Origin: Fischerella sp. PCC 9605
Lineage (GTDB): Bacteria; Cyanobacteriota; Cyanobacteriia; Cyanobacteriales; Nostocaceae
DNA: 64,000 nucleotides
Assembly (NCBI RefSeq): GCF_000517105.1
Contig: NZ_KI912149.1
Coordinates: forward strand, 1,141,946 to 1,205,945
Direction of reading: 5' to 3'
Notes under the pieces: model-generated
Database searches by the model: none
What the model was told of the DNA's origin: nothing
Seen by the model: only the letters and a program-made list of their open reading frames with translations
Shown here: one piece after another, positions 1 to 9,369 of the stretch
Layout of the letters: each line of letters opens with the position of its first letter
Numbering within the stretch: position 1 is the first letter of the stretch
Translations under genes and position numbers: made by a program

Positions 1-1080
1 TTTGAACAACAGGGAAAACTGAGTGGATTTGCTGGATTACGCCATACAATAGAATCATTTCGGACGATGGTAGCTGTTGGTTTTCGAGATACACCAGCCG
101 CTATCAAAGAATCAGGTGCAGAAGCGTTACTGGTTGATATGTCTGCGGTTCAAGGAGGAACCATCGCAGAACATCTCAATCTACCATTCGTAACCGTGTG
201 CAGCGCCCTAACTTTCTATCAAGATGAATATATTCCACCTGTCAATACACTGTGGAGCTATAATCCTGGTTGGTGGGCACGTTTGCGAAATATTGCTGCA
301 TATCGACTGCTTGAAGTTCTCATCCAACCAGTTTGGAAGGTTATATCCGAACATCGCCAAATCTGGAATTTACCACCATATAAAAATTTCAACGATCTGT
401 TTTCCAAACTAGCCATAATTAGTCAACATCCGGTTGAATTTGAATTCCCAAATCGCAAATTACCTCCTTGGTTTTATTTCACCGGGCCTTTTCATGATGC
501 TATAGGGCGGCAAAAAGTTGATTTTCCTGATGAGAAACTGACTGGACAACCATTGATTTATGCGTCGATGGGAACAATCCGCAATCGTCTTAAGCATATT
601 TTCTACATAATTGCGGAAGCGTGTCAGGAAATAGACGCCCAACTGGTTATTTCTTTGGGAGGTGCATTAGAACCAGACACACTGTCTAATCTACCTGGAA
701 AGCCATTAGTTGTTCAATATACTCCACAACTAGAATTACTGAAGAGGACAACGTTAACCATCACTCATGCTGGATTAAACACTACTTTGGAATCACTAAG
801 TAACGCTGTACCGTTGGTTGCAATTCCAATTTCAGATGAACAACCTGGAATTGCCGCGAGGATTGCTTGGACGGGTGTTGGAGAAGTAGTACCATTGTCT
901 CGTCTAAGTGTTTCTAAATTGCGAAACGCCATCCAAACTGTACTGATAGAAGAGTCTTATAAGCAAAATGCAGTTCGATTACAAGATGCTATTCACCGTG
1001 CAGGTGGTGTCTGTCGCGCTGCTGATATTGTTGAACAGGCGGTATCGAGTAGAGAACCAGTCATAAATTTTGAGTTCTGA
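1..1080 (+). CDS. UDP-glycosyltransferase, MGT/CrtX-like (5' end outside window)
   Basis: The frame is open from base 1, so the gene starts upstream; 359 residues are visible. The C-terminal half has the nucleotide-sugar binding signature of GT1 enzymes: a PLIYASMGT strand near residue 185, then THAGLNTTLESL and VPLVAIPISDEQPG about 80 residues later. This THAG/DEQPG pattern is typical of the macrolide and zeaxanthin glucosyltransferase (CrtX) group, which moves a sugar from a UDP-sugar to a small hydrophobic acceptor. The acceptor cannot be read from the sequence; carotenoid is only a family guess. The next gene is a decayed flavin monooxygenase on the other strand, so no intact operon partner is visible downstream. 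Confidence 0.85.
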   Translation, partial: FEQQGKLSGFAGLRHTIESFRTMVAVGFRDTPAAIKESGAEALLVDMSAVQGGTIAEHLNLPFVTVCSALTFYQDEYIPPVNTLWSYNPGWWARLRNIAAYRLLEVLIQPVWKVISEHRQIWNLPPYKNFNDLFSKLAIISQHPVEFEFPNRKLPPWFYFTGPFHDAIGRQKVDFPDEKLTGQPLIYASMGTIRNRLKHIFYIIAEACQEIDAQLVISLGGALEPDTLSNLPGKPLVVQYTPQLELLKRTTLTITHAGLNTTLESLSNAVPLVAIPISDEQPGIAARIAWTGVGEVVPLSRLSVSKLRNAIQTVLIEESYKQNAVRLQDAIHRAGGVCRAADIVEQAVSSREPVINFEF

Positions 1081-1118
1081 TTATGTCGAAAACTATTGAC
1101 ATTTGTATTAACTTGTGA

Positions 1119-1990
1119 TTATAGTCGCAGTTGGTTGTACACAGATGGATTTACCGGTTTCATAGGTCTGGATGGAACCATACCACAAGCATCTAGATGC
1201 AATTGTAGCCGCACAATCATTTCATTTATTCGCCAAAAAGCCCAAACTAATGGTCTGCCTAGAGTGTGCAATATTAGTTCCCCACCTTTCAGTTTTCGGT
1301 AGGGTAACCATGCCTCAGCAAAGCGCGTTAACAAAACGTGTTTAATGTTGACCATGCCCAAGAAAAATCTCGGTAATTTCCACATCACCTGACGGAAGAC
1401 AAGGGTACATTCTTGTGCAATACTGGCAGCAAAGGTTGCAATATCGGTGCTGATACCAAGTTGTGTTCAAATATAGCAATTTGTGCCCTCTCCCCCTCCC
1501 CTCTCCCAATTTGGGAGAGGGGTGCCGACAGACGGGGTGAGGGAAGTACTATCTTTGAGTGCAACCTAGTATGACTTGCCAAAACCCACAACCACCACCC
1601 GTTTATCCTGAATCTGAGACGAGTCATTAAACCCAGTAGAGTGAAGAATTTCGCCTCCAGAAGCTATAAACTCTTCCATACCAGGCATCGAGGGTATCTT
1701 AGGAATGCTGAATGTACCGTTACAAACTAGAACGAAGTCAAATTCGTAGTTCTCCTCCAAACCGTCCTTGAACCTGACAGTCACTAGCCAACCTGGTCTT
1801 CCTTGAGTATTTCTAGAAACATTAATAACTTCTGTTTGAAAACAAATCCTCTCGGTGACACCGAAATTGTCTGCGTAGGACTGCAAGTAATTCCGCATTT
1901 GTTCTGCTGTCGGCCACTCTGGATAGGATTCAGGCATGGGATAGCCGATCTTGATACAGATAGTGTCAGCATGGGAACTCTAAGGAAAGC
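1119..1990 (-). pseudogene. Flavin-containing monooxygenase remnant, interrupted by a small element
   Basis: Two blocks read leftward and together resemble the middle of a flavin-binding monooxygenase. The upstream block (about 1985-1573) contains YPMPESYPEWP, a central FDFVLVCNGTFSIPKIP stretch and the second nucleotide-binding motif VVVVGFGKS. The downstream block (about 1452-1119) resumes with TDIATFAAS and runs through WRINEMIVRLQ and CGMVPSRP before a stop. Between them lies a 120-base inverted-repeat element. The N-terminal FAD-binding part is missing (a stop lies just upstream of the first recognisable residues) and the C-terminal part after CGMVP is cut off. It cannot make a working enzyme. 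Confidence 0.8.
1453..1572. repeat. MITE-like element inside the monooxygenase remnant
   Basis: The element has 19-bp imperfect terminal inverted repeats: 1453-1471 begins ATACCAAGTTG and 1554-1572 ends CAACCTAGTAT. The interior holds a perfect hairpin (CCCCTCTCCCAA against TTGGGAGAGGGG, about 1497-1521) and a run of CT-rich sequence. Monooxygenase coding sequence resumes directly on both sides (GFGKS on one, TDIA on the other), which marks the borders. It carries no coding capacity, so movement would need a transposase in trans. A clear target-site duplication could not be assigned. Confidence 0.65.
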
Positions 1991-2016
1991 TTGATTGATA
2001 ATCCTGTTTCTTGAGC

Positions 2017-4284
2017 ATGCAGCACACAAACTCCAGGTGGTTTCAGCAACTTCCCTTACAACCGATTCTCATTGTTCCCTTTTTGCTGCAAATCCTTGTG
2101 GCAGTCGGGTTAGTCGGATATCTCTCATTCAAAAATGGTCAAAAGGCAGTCAATGAACTTGCTAACCAGTTGGTAGACAAAGCCAGCCAACAAGTCGACG
2201 ATCATTTGGATACGTACTTAGCCTTGCCTGTCCAATTAACCCAGATTAATGTCGATGCGATCGCCAACGGAGAATTGAATCTCAATGACCCTATCGTCAG
2301 TGGGCGTTACTTTTGGAGACAAGCCAAAGCCTTTAGGAATCTCAACTATATTGGGTATGCCCTAACGGATGGAAGAGAAGCAGGAGCAGGGCACTGGGTC
2401 AAAGGAGTTGATCTGCTGCTCTACGAAAATCTGGGAAAGGAGCGAGCCTCAGACTACATCGCTGACGATGAGGGCAAACGTGCTGAACTTTTACAACGCT
2501 ATGATTACAATCCGTTAACAGAGTCTTGGTACAAAGATGCTGTTGCGGCAGGCAAATTCCTTTGGAGTCCAATTGAGGCAGCCGAGAATAGTAATGCGGC
2601 TATCACAGAGACTGGAAAGGCTCTGCAAACTCAAGGTAATGCATTAGATGGTGGGCTTGAGTATTATGTTGCAGTTTCTGCTGCGGCCCCGTTCTATGAC
2701 AAAAATCGTAAGTTGCTGGGCGTTACGAGTATTGAGCTAACACTAACTAGTATTAGTGATTTTCTCCATCGTCTAAAAGTTAGTCGCTCCGGACAGGTCT
2801 TTATTATGGAACGCAGTGGTTTGTTGGTGGGCAGTTCCAGCAACTATCCGATTCTGTATAAGGCGAATGAGCAAGTCCAACGATTCAGCGTTCTCAATAG
2901 TCCCGATCCGTTAATTCGTGCTGTGGCTCAGACGTTGCAAAAGCGATTTAATACGTTTCAAGCCATTCAGAAAAATCAAGAGCTTAATGTCATGCTGAAT
3001 GGGCAGCGTCAGTTAGTCCAGGTGACTCCGTGGCGAGATGAGCTGGGCTTAGACTGGCTTGTGGTTGTGACAGTGCCCGAATCTGACTTTATGGCACAAA
3101 TTAAGGCCAATACACGGATCGCGATCCTCCTGTGTTTGGGAGCAGCGGGTGTTGCCGCACTATTAGGATTTTTTACTTCCCGGTGGATTGCTGAATCCAT
3201 TTTGCGTCTCAGTCAAGTGTCTGAAGCAATTGCCACTGGACAGCTACAGCTAGCTCAACAGATCAAAGTCACGGGTATTCGTGAGTTGAATACACTCGCT
3301 CGATCGTTTAATCACATGGCAGAACAGCTACAGGCATCATTCGATAAGTTAGTGCAGACAAATGCAGAACTGGAAAACCGAGTCGAAGCACGCACAGCTG
3401 AACTGCAAACTGCACTTCAAAATTTACAACGCACCCAAGCACAAATGGTGCAGAGCGAGAAAATGTCTGCCCTCGGTCAAATGGTGGCAGGCGTGGCACA
3501 CGAAATTAATAATCCCGTTAACTTCATTTATGCCAACCTTACTTACGTCAGTGAATACACTCACGATTTGTTGCACCTGACGCAGTTATATCTAAAACAC
3601 TACCCCAATCCGCCATCAGAAGTTGCAGATGAATTGAAGGCGATCGATTTTAGCTTTTTAGAAGAAGACTTGACCAAAATATTGCAATCCATGCATGTAG
3701 GAACCGATCGCATTAGTGATATTGTTCTTTCTCTCCGCAACTTCTCTCGCCTTGATGAAGCCGAATTCAAAGCAGTTGACATTCACGAAGGTATTGATAG
3801 CACCTTGATGATTCTGCACCATCGTCTTAAAGCTAAACCTAACTATCCAGATATTCAAGCGATCAAAAAATATGGTCAATTACCAATGGTGAAATGCTAT
3901 GCCGGACAACTTAATCAGGTATTTATGAACTTAATTAGCAATGCAATTGATGCATTAGAGGAGCGCGATCGCAATCAAACAATCGACAAAATCAACAATA
4001 GCCCCGCCTGCATTTGGATAGACACCGAAGTAATTCGAGATCAATGGATTGCAATTCAAATCGCAGATAACGGTGTGGGGATGAGTGAGGAAGTGCGATC
4101 GCGCATTTTTGATCCCTTCTTCACAACCAAACCTGTAGGCAAAGGGACAGGGTTAGGCTTGTACATCAGCTATCAAATCGTCACTGACAAGCATAGTGGT
4201 AAGTTGTGGTGCGAGTCTACACAGGGACAAGGAACGAAGTTTGTCATGGAAATTCCAATTCAATTGTTTAAAATAGAAAAATAA
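2017..4284 (+). CDS. Cache/HAMP sensor histidine kinase
   Basis: A 755-residue membrane histidine kinase. Order: transmembrane helix near residues 15-35, a large extracytoplasmic double-Cache-like region (about 40-360, with [14 protein letters not shown] and LGVTSIELT), a second helix around 368-390, HAMP, a coiled coil ([16 protein letters not shown]), the phosphoacceptor H-box ([14 protein letters not shown], His near 495), then the ATPase N box ([10 protein letters not shown]), G1 (IADNGVGM) and G2 ([11 protein letters not shown]). It should sense an external small molecule and autophosphorylate. No response regulator lies beside it, so it is an orphan kinase. ATG at 2017 is used; TTG at 2011 is also in frame. 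Its 5' flank abuts the monooxygenase remnant. Confidence 0.92.
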   Translation: MQHTNSRWFQQLPLQPILIVPFLLQILVAVGLVGYLSFKNGQKAVNELANQLVDKASQQVDDHLDTYLALPVQLTQINVDAIANGELNLNDPIVSGRYFWRQAKAFRNLNYIGYALTDGREAGAGHWVKGVDLLLYENLGKERASDYIADDEGKRAELLQRYDYNPLTESWYKDAVAAGKFLWSPIEAAENSNAAITETGKALQTQGNALDGGLEYYVAVSAAAPFYDKNRKLLGVTSIELTLTSISDFLHRLKVSRSGQVFIMERSGLLVGSSSNYPILYKANEQVQRFSVLNSPDPLIRAVAQTLQKRFNTFQAIQKNQELNVMLNGQRQLVQVTPWRDELGLDWLVVVTVPESDFMAQIKANTRIAILLCLGAAGVAALLGFFTSRWIAESILRLSQVSEAIATGQLQLAQQIKVTGIRELNTLARSFNHMAEQLQASFDKLVQTNAELENRVEARTAELQTALQNLQRTQAQMVQSEKMSALGQMVAGVAHEINNPVNFIYANLTYVSEYTHDLLHLTQLYLKHYPNPPSEVADELKAIDFSFLEEDLTKILQSMHVGTDRISDIVLSLRNFSRLDEAEFKAVDIHEGIDSTLMILHHRLKAKPNYPDIQAIKKYGQLPMVKCYAGQLNQVFMNLISNAIDALEERDRNQTIDKINNSPACIWIDTEVIRDQWIAIQIADNGVGMSEEVRSRIFDPFFTTKPVGKGTGLGLYISYQIVTDKHSGKLWCESTQGQGTKFVMEIPIQLFKIEK

Positions 4285-4321
4285 TGTTTAATGCATATGT
4301 ACATCTGTGGTTGTAAATACC

Positions 4322-5371
4322 CTAACGCTGGATTGTTGCAATTAACCTATTAATTTGATCTTGTATCTTTTCTCGCAACGCTTGCGCCTGTTTAAAAGCT
4401 ACTGCACGTCTTGTATCTGACTCAGTTTCACTCTCTGTTTTTGAAGTGGTTACTTCCAAAGGCTGAATAAAATAACGCAGACGGCTTTTCATTGCCCAAA
4501 CCCCCATTGATGGAAAGAGAATAAAAACCAACATTAAAGGTGATAAAGGCAAAAATGGTAATTTTAATAGCCTCTGCAATTTTTGCAGATTGACAGCCCA
4601 AGGATGTAAATTTTCATTGCCAATACAAACAACAGGTAAAATTGGAATTTGATAACGTTGACTCAACTGAATAAAACTCAAATCAAACTTTTCCAATTGA
4701 TAGCGTTTTCGCCAACCTTTTCTTGGCCCGCGTAACCCTTCTGGTGCATATAGGATAATTTTACGCTCTTGCACAACAGCTGCAAAATCATCTAACTCTG
4801 CTCTCACACCACCTAAAACTTTTGACCACCCAGGTGGCAACCACCAAATCATCCAAGCATGGTCAAACAAAGATATACCAGCCAAAGTTTGTACTACCCA
4901 TCCCCGTTCTTTACCTAATAAATAACCCAAGGTCAAAAAATCCCACGGAAAACACATTCCCGCATGATTCATTGCCACAATCATTGGTTGTGTAGGCGGC
5001 AAGTTTTCTAGTTGTTGTAATTCACCACGAAAATAATATTCAATAATAGGAGCAAGAATTTCTTCACGAAAAGCTCGTTGATAGTTGGGGTCAAATTCTT
5101 CATTTTCTTGGCGTGGCGAACGACAGCCAAGACGCAACCAGCGAATCAATAGTGCTAAATAAAAACCACCTGGAATTAAAAATAAGACGTATTCTAGCCA
5201 ATTCCATCCATCAGGGTCTGAATGATAATACTGCCAGTGCCGATTGAATAAAATCAACCAACCAGGAGGATACCACAGACAAAACCTATCAAACCAGCTA
5301 AATCTATAACCCTCAACAGATGTTTTTTCAATTGGACGGTTAAGTACATTTTCCGGATTTTGATGAATCAC
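4322..5371 (-). CDS. PlsC-like phospholipid/glycerol acyltransferase
   Basis: A 349-residue protein starting at GTG. The acyltransferase core is in the middle: block I is MNHAGMCFPWDF near residue 130 (NH followed by D, a variant of NHxxxxD) and block III is APEGLRGP near residue 210. A hydrophobic segment near the N terminus (VLFLIPGGFYLALLIRW) and another near 280 suggest membrane association. Family members transfer acyl chains to lysophospholipids or related alcohols; the substrate here is not determined. It is convergent with the histidine kinase upstream (37 bases between stops) and has no close partner gene. Confidence 0.75.
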   Translation of the reverse strand: MIHQNPENVLNRPIEKTSVEGYRFSWFDRFCLWYPPGWLILFNRHWQYYHSDPDGWNWLEYVLFLIPGGFYLALLIRWLRLGCRSPRQENEEFDPNYQRAFREEILAPIIEYYFRGELQQLENLPPTQPMIVAMNHAGMCFPWDFLTLGYLLGKERGWVVQTLAGISLFDHAWMIWWLPPGWSKVLGGVRAELDDFAAVVQERKIILYAPEGLRGPRKGWRKRYQLEKFDLSFIQLSQRYQIPILPVVCIGNENLHPWAVNLQKLQRLLKLPFLPLSPLMLVFILFPSMGVWAMKSRLRYFIQPLEVTTSKTESETESDTRRAVAFKQAQALREKIQDQINRLIATIQR

Positions 5372-5550
5372 AATGAACTAAAAGATCAAACAAACTGTAG
5401 TTTAAACTATTATTTTATCTTTTTATTTTTGTGATTGACCTCTTTCTCTAGATATAAATAAAAAAGTGTTTATTGAAAGCTTAATAGTTCCCTATAACCC
5501 TACATTTACAACTACAGATAAATACAAACACATACAGAAAATTTATCATT

Positions 5551-5585
5551 CATATCCCCGACTTCTTTAAGAAGTCGGGGATATG
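5551..5585. repeat. Perfect 35-bp palindrome
   Basis: Arms of 17 bp (CATATCCCCGACTTCTT and its complement) flank a single T. It would form a very stable hairpin in RNA or extruded DNA. It lies beyond the start of the acyltransferase gene, so it is not that gene's terminator; short palindromes of this kind are common dispersed repeats in Nostocales genomes. Confidence 0.85.
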
Positions 5586-5784
5586 ACAGGGCGCATTTTA
5601 CTTATCAACTTGAGCTAATTTATCGATTAGTTAACTAATGTGTAATCCAACTTTTCGAGGTGATTTATAAAGTAAAAATAAAATCAATGTAGGGTGTGTT
5701 AGGCGCGTATTTTAATATCATTTTTCATGAAAAACATGATTTGAGCGCCTAACGCACCATGTTATCGGCGGTGCGTTAGACTAA

Positions 5785-6115
5785 AGCCAAACGCAACGCC
5801 AGGCGACGCCACGTGCTACAACGGGACGGGCAATGTTCGCCGGATGCAAGCTCCGGCTCCAGCCCTCGGGAACCCCCAAGGGCGCAGTGGCTCCTTTATG
5901 CCGGGGAACCATGCACGGCAGTCGTACCCTGCACCGAAGCCCTCCGGGTTCGCCAGTCCCCCATCTCGGCAAAAGCCAAGACGGGGGCTGGTCTCACCGC
6001 ACTGCGCGCGTCTACATGGGGGACTCGGGGCCCCCACGACCGACAGGGAGTGGGGATTGGGGGAGAACCCCCTTTGGAGCGCGCTGCCTCACCACCGCAC
6101 TAGCTCCCCTACTTA
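5785..6115. repeat. GC-rich dispersed repeat, copy 1 (longest)
   Basis: Blocks such as GTGCTACAACGGGACG, AAGGGCGCAGTGGCTCCT, CCCTGCACCGAAGCC and CCCCCTTTGGAGCGCGCT recur, in different combinations, near 34640-34710, 36585-36735, 56930-56960 and 58318-58450. The stretch is far richer in GC than its surroundings and mosaic in structure. Confidence 0.75.
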
Positions 6116-6138
6116 AGATTTACTTTATAAATAGTCTC

Positions 6139-6534
6139 TTAACTGAGTTCTTCAATCAACTTCACGACTCGTTCTTTAACTTGGTCACGAACACAGCGGA
6201 AGGTATCGATTGACTCTCCTTCTGGATCTTCAAGTTGCCAGTCTTCAAATACTTCTCTAATCACCCAATCTTCTGGCAAATTAACTCCACAACCACACAA
6301 GGAAATTACTGCATCATAATCTTCTGAATTAAAATCACTTAATGGTTTGGAAGTTTGATTGCTGATATCAATGCCAATTTCTTTCATCACTTGAACGGTT
6401 ATTGGATCTACTTGAGAAGCTGCCAAACCTGAACTAGCAACGCTAATTTTTCCTTGTCCTAATGTCCGAGCAAATCCCTCTGCCATTTGAGAACGGCGGG
6501 AATTTTTCTTACAAACAAACATTACTTTTTTCAT
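6139..6534 (-). CDS. arsC: Arsenate reductase, Synechocystis ArsC type
   Basis: A 131-residue protein of the low-molecular-weight phosphatase fold. The phosphate/arsenate loop is CKKNSRRS, with nucleophilic Cys8 and Arg14. Cys80 and Cys82 (SLCGCG) stand at the resolving positions known from the Synechocystis enzyme, which uses a hybrid thiol relay with glutathione/glutaredoxin to reduce arsenate to arsenite. The Cys usually found in the loop at position 13 (NSCRS) is Arg here; in Synechocystis that Cys is not one of the three essential ones. It is the last gene of the leftward arsenic operon, 53 bases after arsH. Confidence 0.9.
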   Translation of the reverse strand: MKKVMFVCKKNSRRSQMAEGFARTLGQGKISVASSGLAASQVDPITVQVMKEIGIDISNQTSKPLSDFNSEDYDAVISLCGCGVNLPEDWVIREVFEDWQLEDPEGESIDTFRCVRDQVKERVVKLIEELS

Positions 6535-6587
6535 GGTTTTGTTAATAGTTGATTATTGGTTGTGAATAAGTTTACTAACGAAAAACT

Positions 6588-7256
6588 TTAGGAACCTCGA
6601 TGAGAATTCACCTCTAGCGCACTATTTGCAATCCTGATGGTTTCTTTGGCTGCTTTTTCCTTGCGTTCGCTGTAGCGGTCTGTCAGGTAATCTACTTTGT
6701 CACGCAATAGTATGGTGAATTTATACAGTTCTTCTATGACATCAACGACGCGATCGCGGTAAGGAGAATCCTTCATCGTGCCGTCTTCGTTAAACTCCTG
6801 ATAAGCTTTGGCAACAGAAGACTGATTCGGAATCGTAAACATCCGCATCCAGCGTCCGAGAATTCTTAATGTATTGACAGCGTTGAAAGATTGAGAACCA
6901 CCGCTGACTTGCATCACAGCCAAGGTTTTGCCTTGAGTTGGTCTGACTGCTCCTATACTGAGAGGAATCCAGTCAATTTGGTTTTTCATGATGCCACTAA
7001 TATTGCCGTGCAATTCCGGTGATGACCACACTTGACCTTCAGACCACTGGCTCAATTCTCTTAATTCTTGTACTTTCGGATGGGTATCCGGTACGCTGTT
7101 ATGAATCGGTAAATCGCGAGGATCAAAAAACTTCACCTCTGCACCAAACTCCTCAATGATACGAGCAGCTTCTTCTGCTAGCAAACGGCTATAAGAACGC
7201 TCTCGCAAAGAGCCATATAAAAACAATATTCTGGGTGGATGATCGAAGGTCTGCAT
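6588..7256 (-). CDS. arsH: ArsH, NADPH-dependent FMN oxidoreductase
   Basis: A 222-residue flavodoxin-like protein with the ArsH signature [14 protein letters not shown] (phosphate site of FMN), [20 protein letters not shown], and [14 protein letters not shown]. ArsH oxidises trivalent methylated arsenicals to less toxic pentavalent forms and also reduces quinones and dyes. The start chosen is ATG at 7256, just after the preceding gene's stop; a longer frame to 7304 would overlap that gene by 44 bases and adds residues not seen in the family. It sits between the FAD oxidoreductase and arsC. Confidence 0.92.
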   Translation of the reverse strand: MQTFDHPPRILFLYGSLRERSYSRLLAEEAARIIEEFGAEVKFFDPRDLPIHNSVPDTHPKVQELRELSQWSEGQVWSSPELHGNISGIMKNQIDWIPLSIGAVRPTQGKTLAVMQVSGGSQSFNAVNTLRILGRWMRMFTIPNQSSVAKAYQEFNEDGTMKDSPYRDRVVDVIEELYKFTILLRDKVDYLTDRYSERKEKAAKETIRIANSALEVNSHRGS

Positions 7257-7260
7257 ATCT

Positions 7261-8625
7261 CTAATGAACAGATAAAATTTGCTGCTTGACCCAAGCTTGG
7301 GCACTCATTTGCACGGGATCCCAAGGACTACTAAAGGGTGGGGTGTAACTCAAGTCGAGTTGATTTAATTCATCTACTTTCATGTTGTGAAATAAGGCGG
7401 TAGCAAAAATGTCTATTCGCTTAGCAACTTCTCCTTGGTAGTGACCAACAATTTGAACGCCTAACAATTGACCATTCTCTTTATCTCCGGTGATGCGAAA
7501 GTGCAGTTTGTGTGCACCTGGGTAGTATACTTTACGATCCCAGGTTGCAAATTCAAAGGTGACTGGATTAAATCCGGCGCTTGTAGCTTCGGTATCGCGT
7601 AAGCCAGTACGGGCGATCGCTAAATCAAATACTTTCACAACCTGAGTACCCAGTGTGCCAGCAAATTCTTGATTACCGCCAACGGCATTTTCACCAGCAA
7701 TTCGACCTTGTTTATGTGCCGTTGTCCCTAAGGGAAGATAGGTATACTGGTTTAGCAGGCGATGCCAAGTTTCCACACAGTCCCCGGCTGCATATATATC
7801 GGGGACATTCGTTTCCATCTGACGGTTTACCTGAAATGCTCCCCGCATACCTATTTTTAATCCTGCTGAAGAGGCCAGACTAGTTAATGGTTTCACTCCA
7901 ACCGCTACTAACACCATATCAGCGGTCTTATGAAATCCGCCCGAACCGGATACTGCTAAATCTTTCCCTATTTGTTCAATAGCTTTGATCTCAACACTGT
8001 TGATCGCCTCAACACCGTGGCGTTGCATTTCTTCAGCAATCAGTTGCCCGAAATTGGGGTCAACAGTTTTCATGACAGTGGGGGAATGCCCTACCAAGGT
8101 GACAGCTATCCCCCGATGAGTCAAAGCATCTGCCATTTCCAAACCTATATACCCACTGCCAACGATTACCGCAGTTTTTGGCGCATGGGTAGTCAGATAC
8201 TGGTGGACAGCGAAACTATCCTCCATTGAATGCAACAGAAAAACTCCAGGAATATCCAACCCTTGGATGGGAGGTTGAATTGGCACAGCACCTGTACCAA
8301 GAATTAATTTATCGTAGCTTAACCATTGCACCTGCCCTTGTCGATCCACAACTTTGACGCTTTTTTGATCGGGATCGATAGTTTGTGCTGTGTGGTTGAG
8401 TAACAAATTAATACCTGTTGCAGTGATTTCTGCTGCGGTGCGATGAGCTAGATTACGCCAGTCCGGTACTTCCCCACTGAGATAAAACGGAATCCCACAA
8501 ATACTGTAGTTGGGAAAGCTATCAGCAACAACAACAGTGACATCAACACTAGAATCTAACTCTCGCGCTCTTAAAGCTGCGCTGATACCTGCATCGCTAC
8601 CACCGATAATGAGTAAATGGGTCAT
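7261..8625 (-). CDS. FAD-dependent disulfide oxidoreductase (CoA-disulfide reductase/NADH oxidase type) of the ars operon
   Basis: A 454-residue flavoprotein. FAD-binding [12 protein letters not shown] is at residues 6-17, the active-site Cys43 lies in [10 protein letters not shown] as in single-cysteine CoA-disulfide reductases and NADH oxidases, the NAD(P) motif [13 protein letters not shown] is near 153, YAAGDCVE near 290, and a C-terminal dimerisation domain ends in [11 protein letters not shown]. Genes of this class recur in ars clusters, where a role in thiol or arsenical redox chemistry is inferred rather than shown. It follows the MIP channel by 21 bases, so it is probably in the same transcript. 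Confidence 0.85.
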   Translation of the reverse strand: MTHLLIIGGSDAGISAALRARELDSSVDVTVVVADSFPNYSICGIPFYLSGEVPDWRNLAHRTAAEITATGINLLLNHTAQTIDPDQKSVKVVDRQGQVQWLSYDKLILGTGAVPIQPPIQGLDIPGVFLLHSMEDSFAVHQYLTTHAPKTAVIVGSGYIGLEMADALTHRGIAVTLVGHSPTVMKTVDPNFGQLIAEEMQRHGVEAINSVEIKAIEQIGKDLAVSGSGGFHKTADMVLVAVGVKPLTSLASSAGLKIGMRGAFQVNRQMETNVPDIYAAGDCVETWHRLLNQYTYLPLGTTAHKQGRIAGENAVGGNQEFAGTLGTQVVKVFDLAIARTGLRDTEATSAGFNPVTFEFATWDRKVYYPGAHKLHFRITGDKENGQLLGVQIVGHYQGEVAKRIDIFATALFHNMKVDELNQLDLSYTPPFSSPWDPVQMSAQAWVKQQILSVH

Positions 8626-8646
8626 TGTGACTGGCTCAATAACTGT

Positions 8647-9339
8647 TTACTTCAAATCCCGAAATCCGTTGGAAAGCAGACCATATACCACCACTGCTAA
8701 TTGTGCCCCCAAAATAGGTGCTACCCAATAAACCCAGTGAGATTGCCAAATTCCTCCCACCAGCGCCGGGCCTAATGAACGGGCTGGATTCATACTCGCA
8801 CCGGTAATTGGCCCCATAAACATAGCTTCTAAGCCTACAGTTAGACCAATTGCTAACCCAGCAAAACCAATATGGGCACGGCGATCTAGTCCGGAACCGA
8901 AAATTACAAACATCAAGACGAAAGTCAGAATGGTTTCCAAAATGAAAGATTGAAACCAGTTGCCATTCAGTGGTAAAGTTGCCCCCAAATTCGCAACTTT
9001 TCCCAAACTAATCAGCAGTAAAGCTGAGGCTGCGATCGCTCCGATTGACTGTGCCAAAATATACGGTAACACTCGCCGTCTGGGAAAAACTCCACTTGTC
9101 CAAAATGCCAGTGTCACCGCTGGGTTGAAGTGTGCGCCGCTAAGATGCCCAATGGAGTAAATCAAAGCGGCTACTACTGCACCAAATACAAAGCTAATCC
9201 CTACATGAGTAACGGCACCTTTACTTATTTCGTTCACCATTACTGCACCCGTACCCGCAAACACTAAAGTAAAGGTGCCAATTGCTTCTGCTAATACCTC
9301 TTGTTTAAATAGAGAAAATTCTTTTACCAATGACTTCAT
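8647..9339 (-). CDS. MIP-family channel (aquaglyceroporin) of the ars operon
   Basis: A 230-residue membrane protein of six predicted helices with both half-helix motifs: HFNPAVT near residue 70 and SMNPARS near 186. MIP channels conduct water, glycerol or As(OH)3. The position between the PstS-like gene and the FAD oxidoreductase in an ars operon that has no visible ArsB or Acr3 pump parallels Sinorhizobium AqpS, where the channel lets arsenite made by ArsC flow out. That export role is an inference from context. Confidence 0.9.
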   Translation of the reverse strand: MKSLVKEFSLFKQEVLAEAIGTFTLVFAGTGAVMVNEISKGAVTHVGISFVFGAVVAALIYSIGHLSGAHFNPAVTLAFWTSGVFPRRRVLPYILAQSIGAIAASALLLISLGKVANLGATLPLNGNWFQSFILETILTFVLMFVIFGSGLDRRAHIGFAGLAIGLTVGLEAMFMGPITGASMNPARSLGPALVGGIWQSHWVYWVAPILGAQLAVVVYGLLSNGFRDLK

Positions 9340-9369
9340 TGCCTACTAAACTGGTTTGCGGATTGATTC

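Larger units (their letters stand above)
5372..6138. other. 767-base intergenic stretch made largely of repeats
   Basis: It begins AT-rich, then holds a 35-bp palindrome (5551-5585), an inverted repeat built on GGTGTGTTAGGCGC (5693-5758) and a GC-rich dispersed repeat (about 5785-6115). Several open frames cross the GC-rich part on both strands, but they overlap one another, have no protein-like composition and match repeat copies elsewhere in the window. No gene is called here. Confidence 0.7.

Noticed and set aside
1096-1125. TTGACA-N18-TATAGT on the + strand
   Set aside because: It lies at the edge of the monooxygenase remnant and points to no gene nearby; likely chance similarity.
5813-6213. 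Overlapping 70-126 codon frames on both strands
   Set aside because: They lie in a GC-rich repeat with copies elsewhere, have repeat-like composition and no domain; stops are simply rare in GC-rich DNA.
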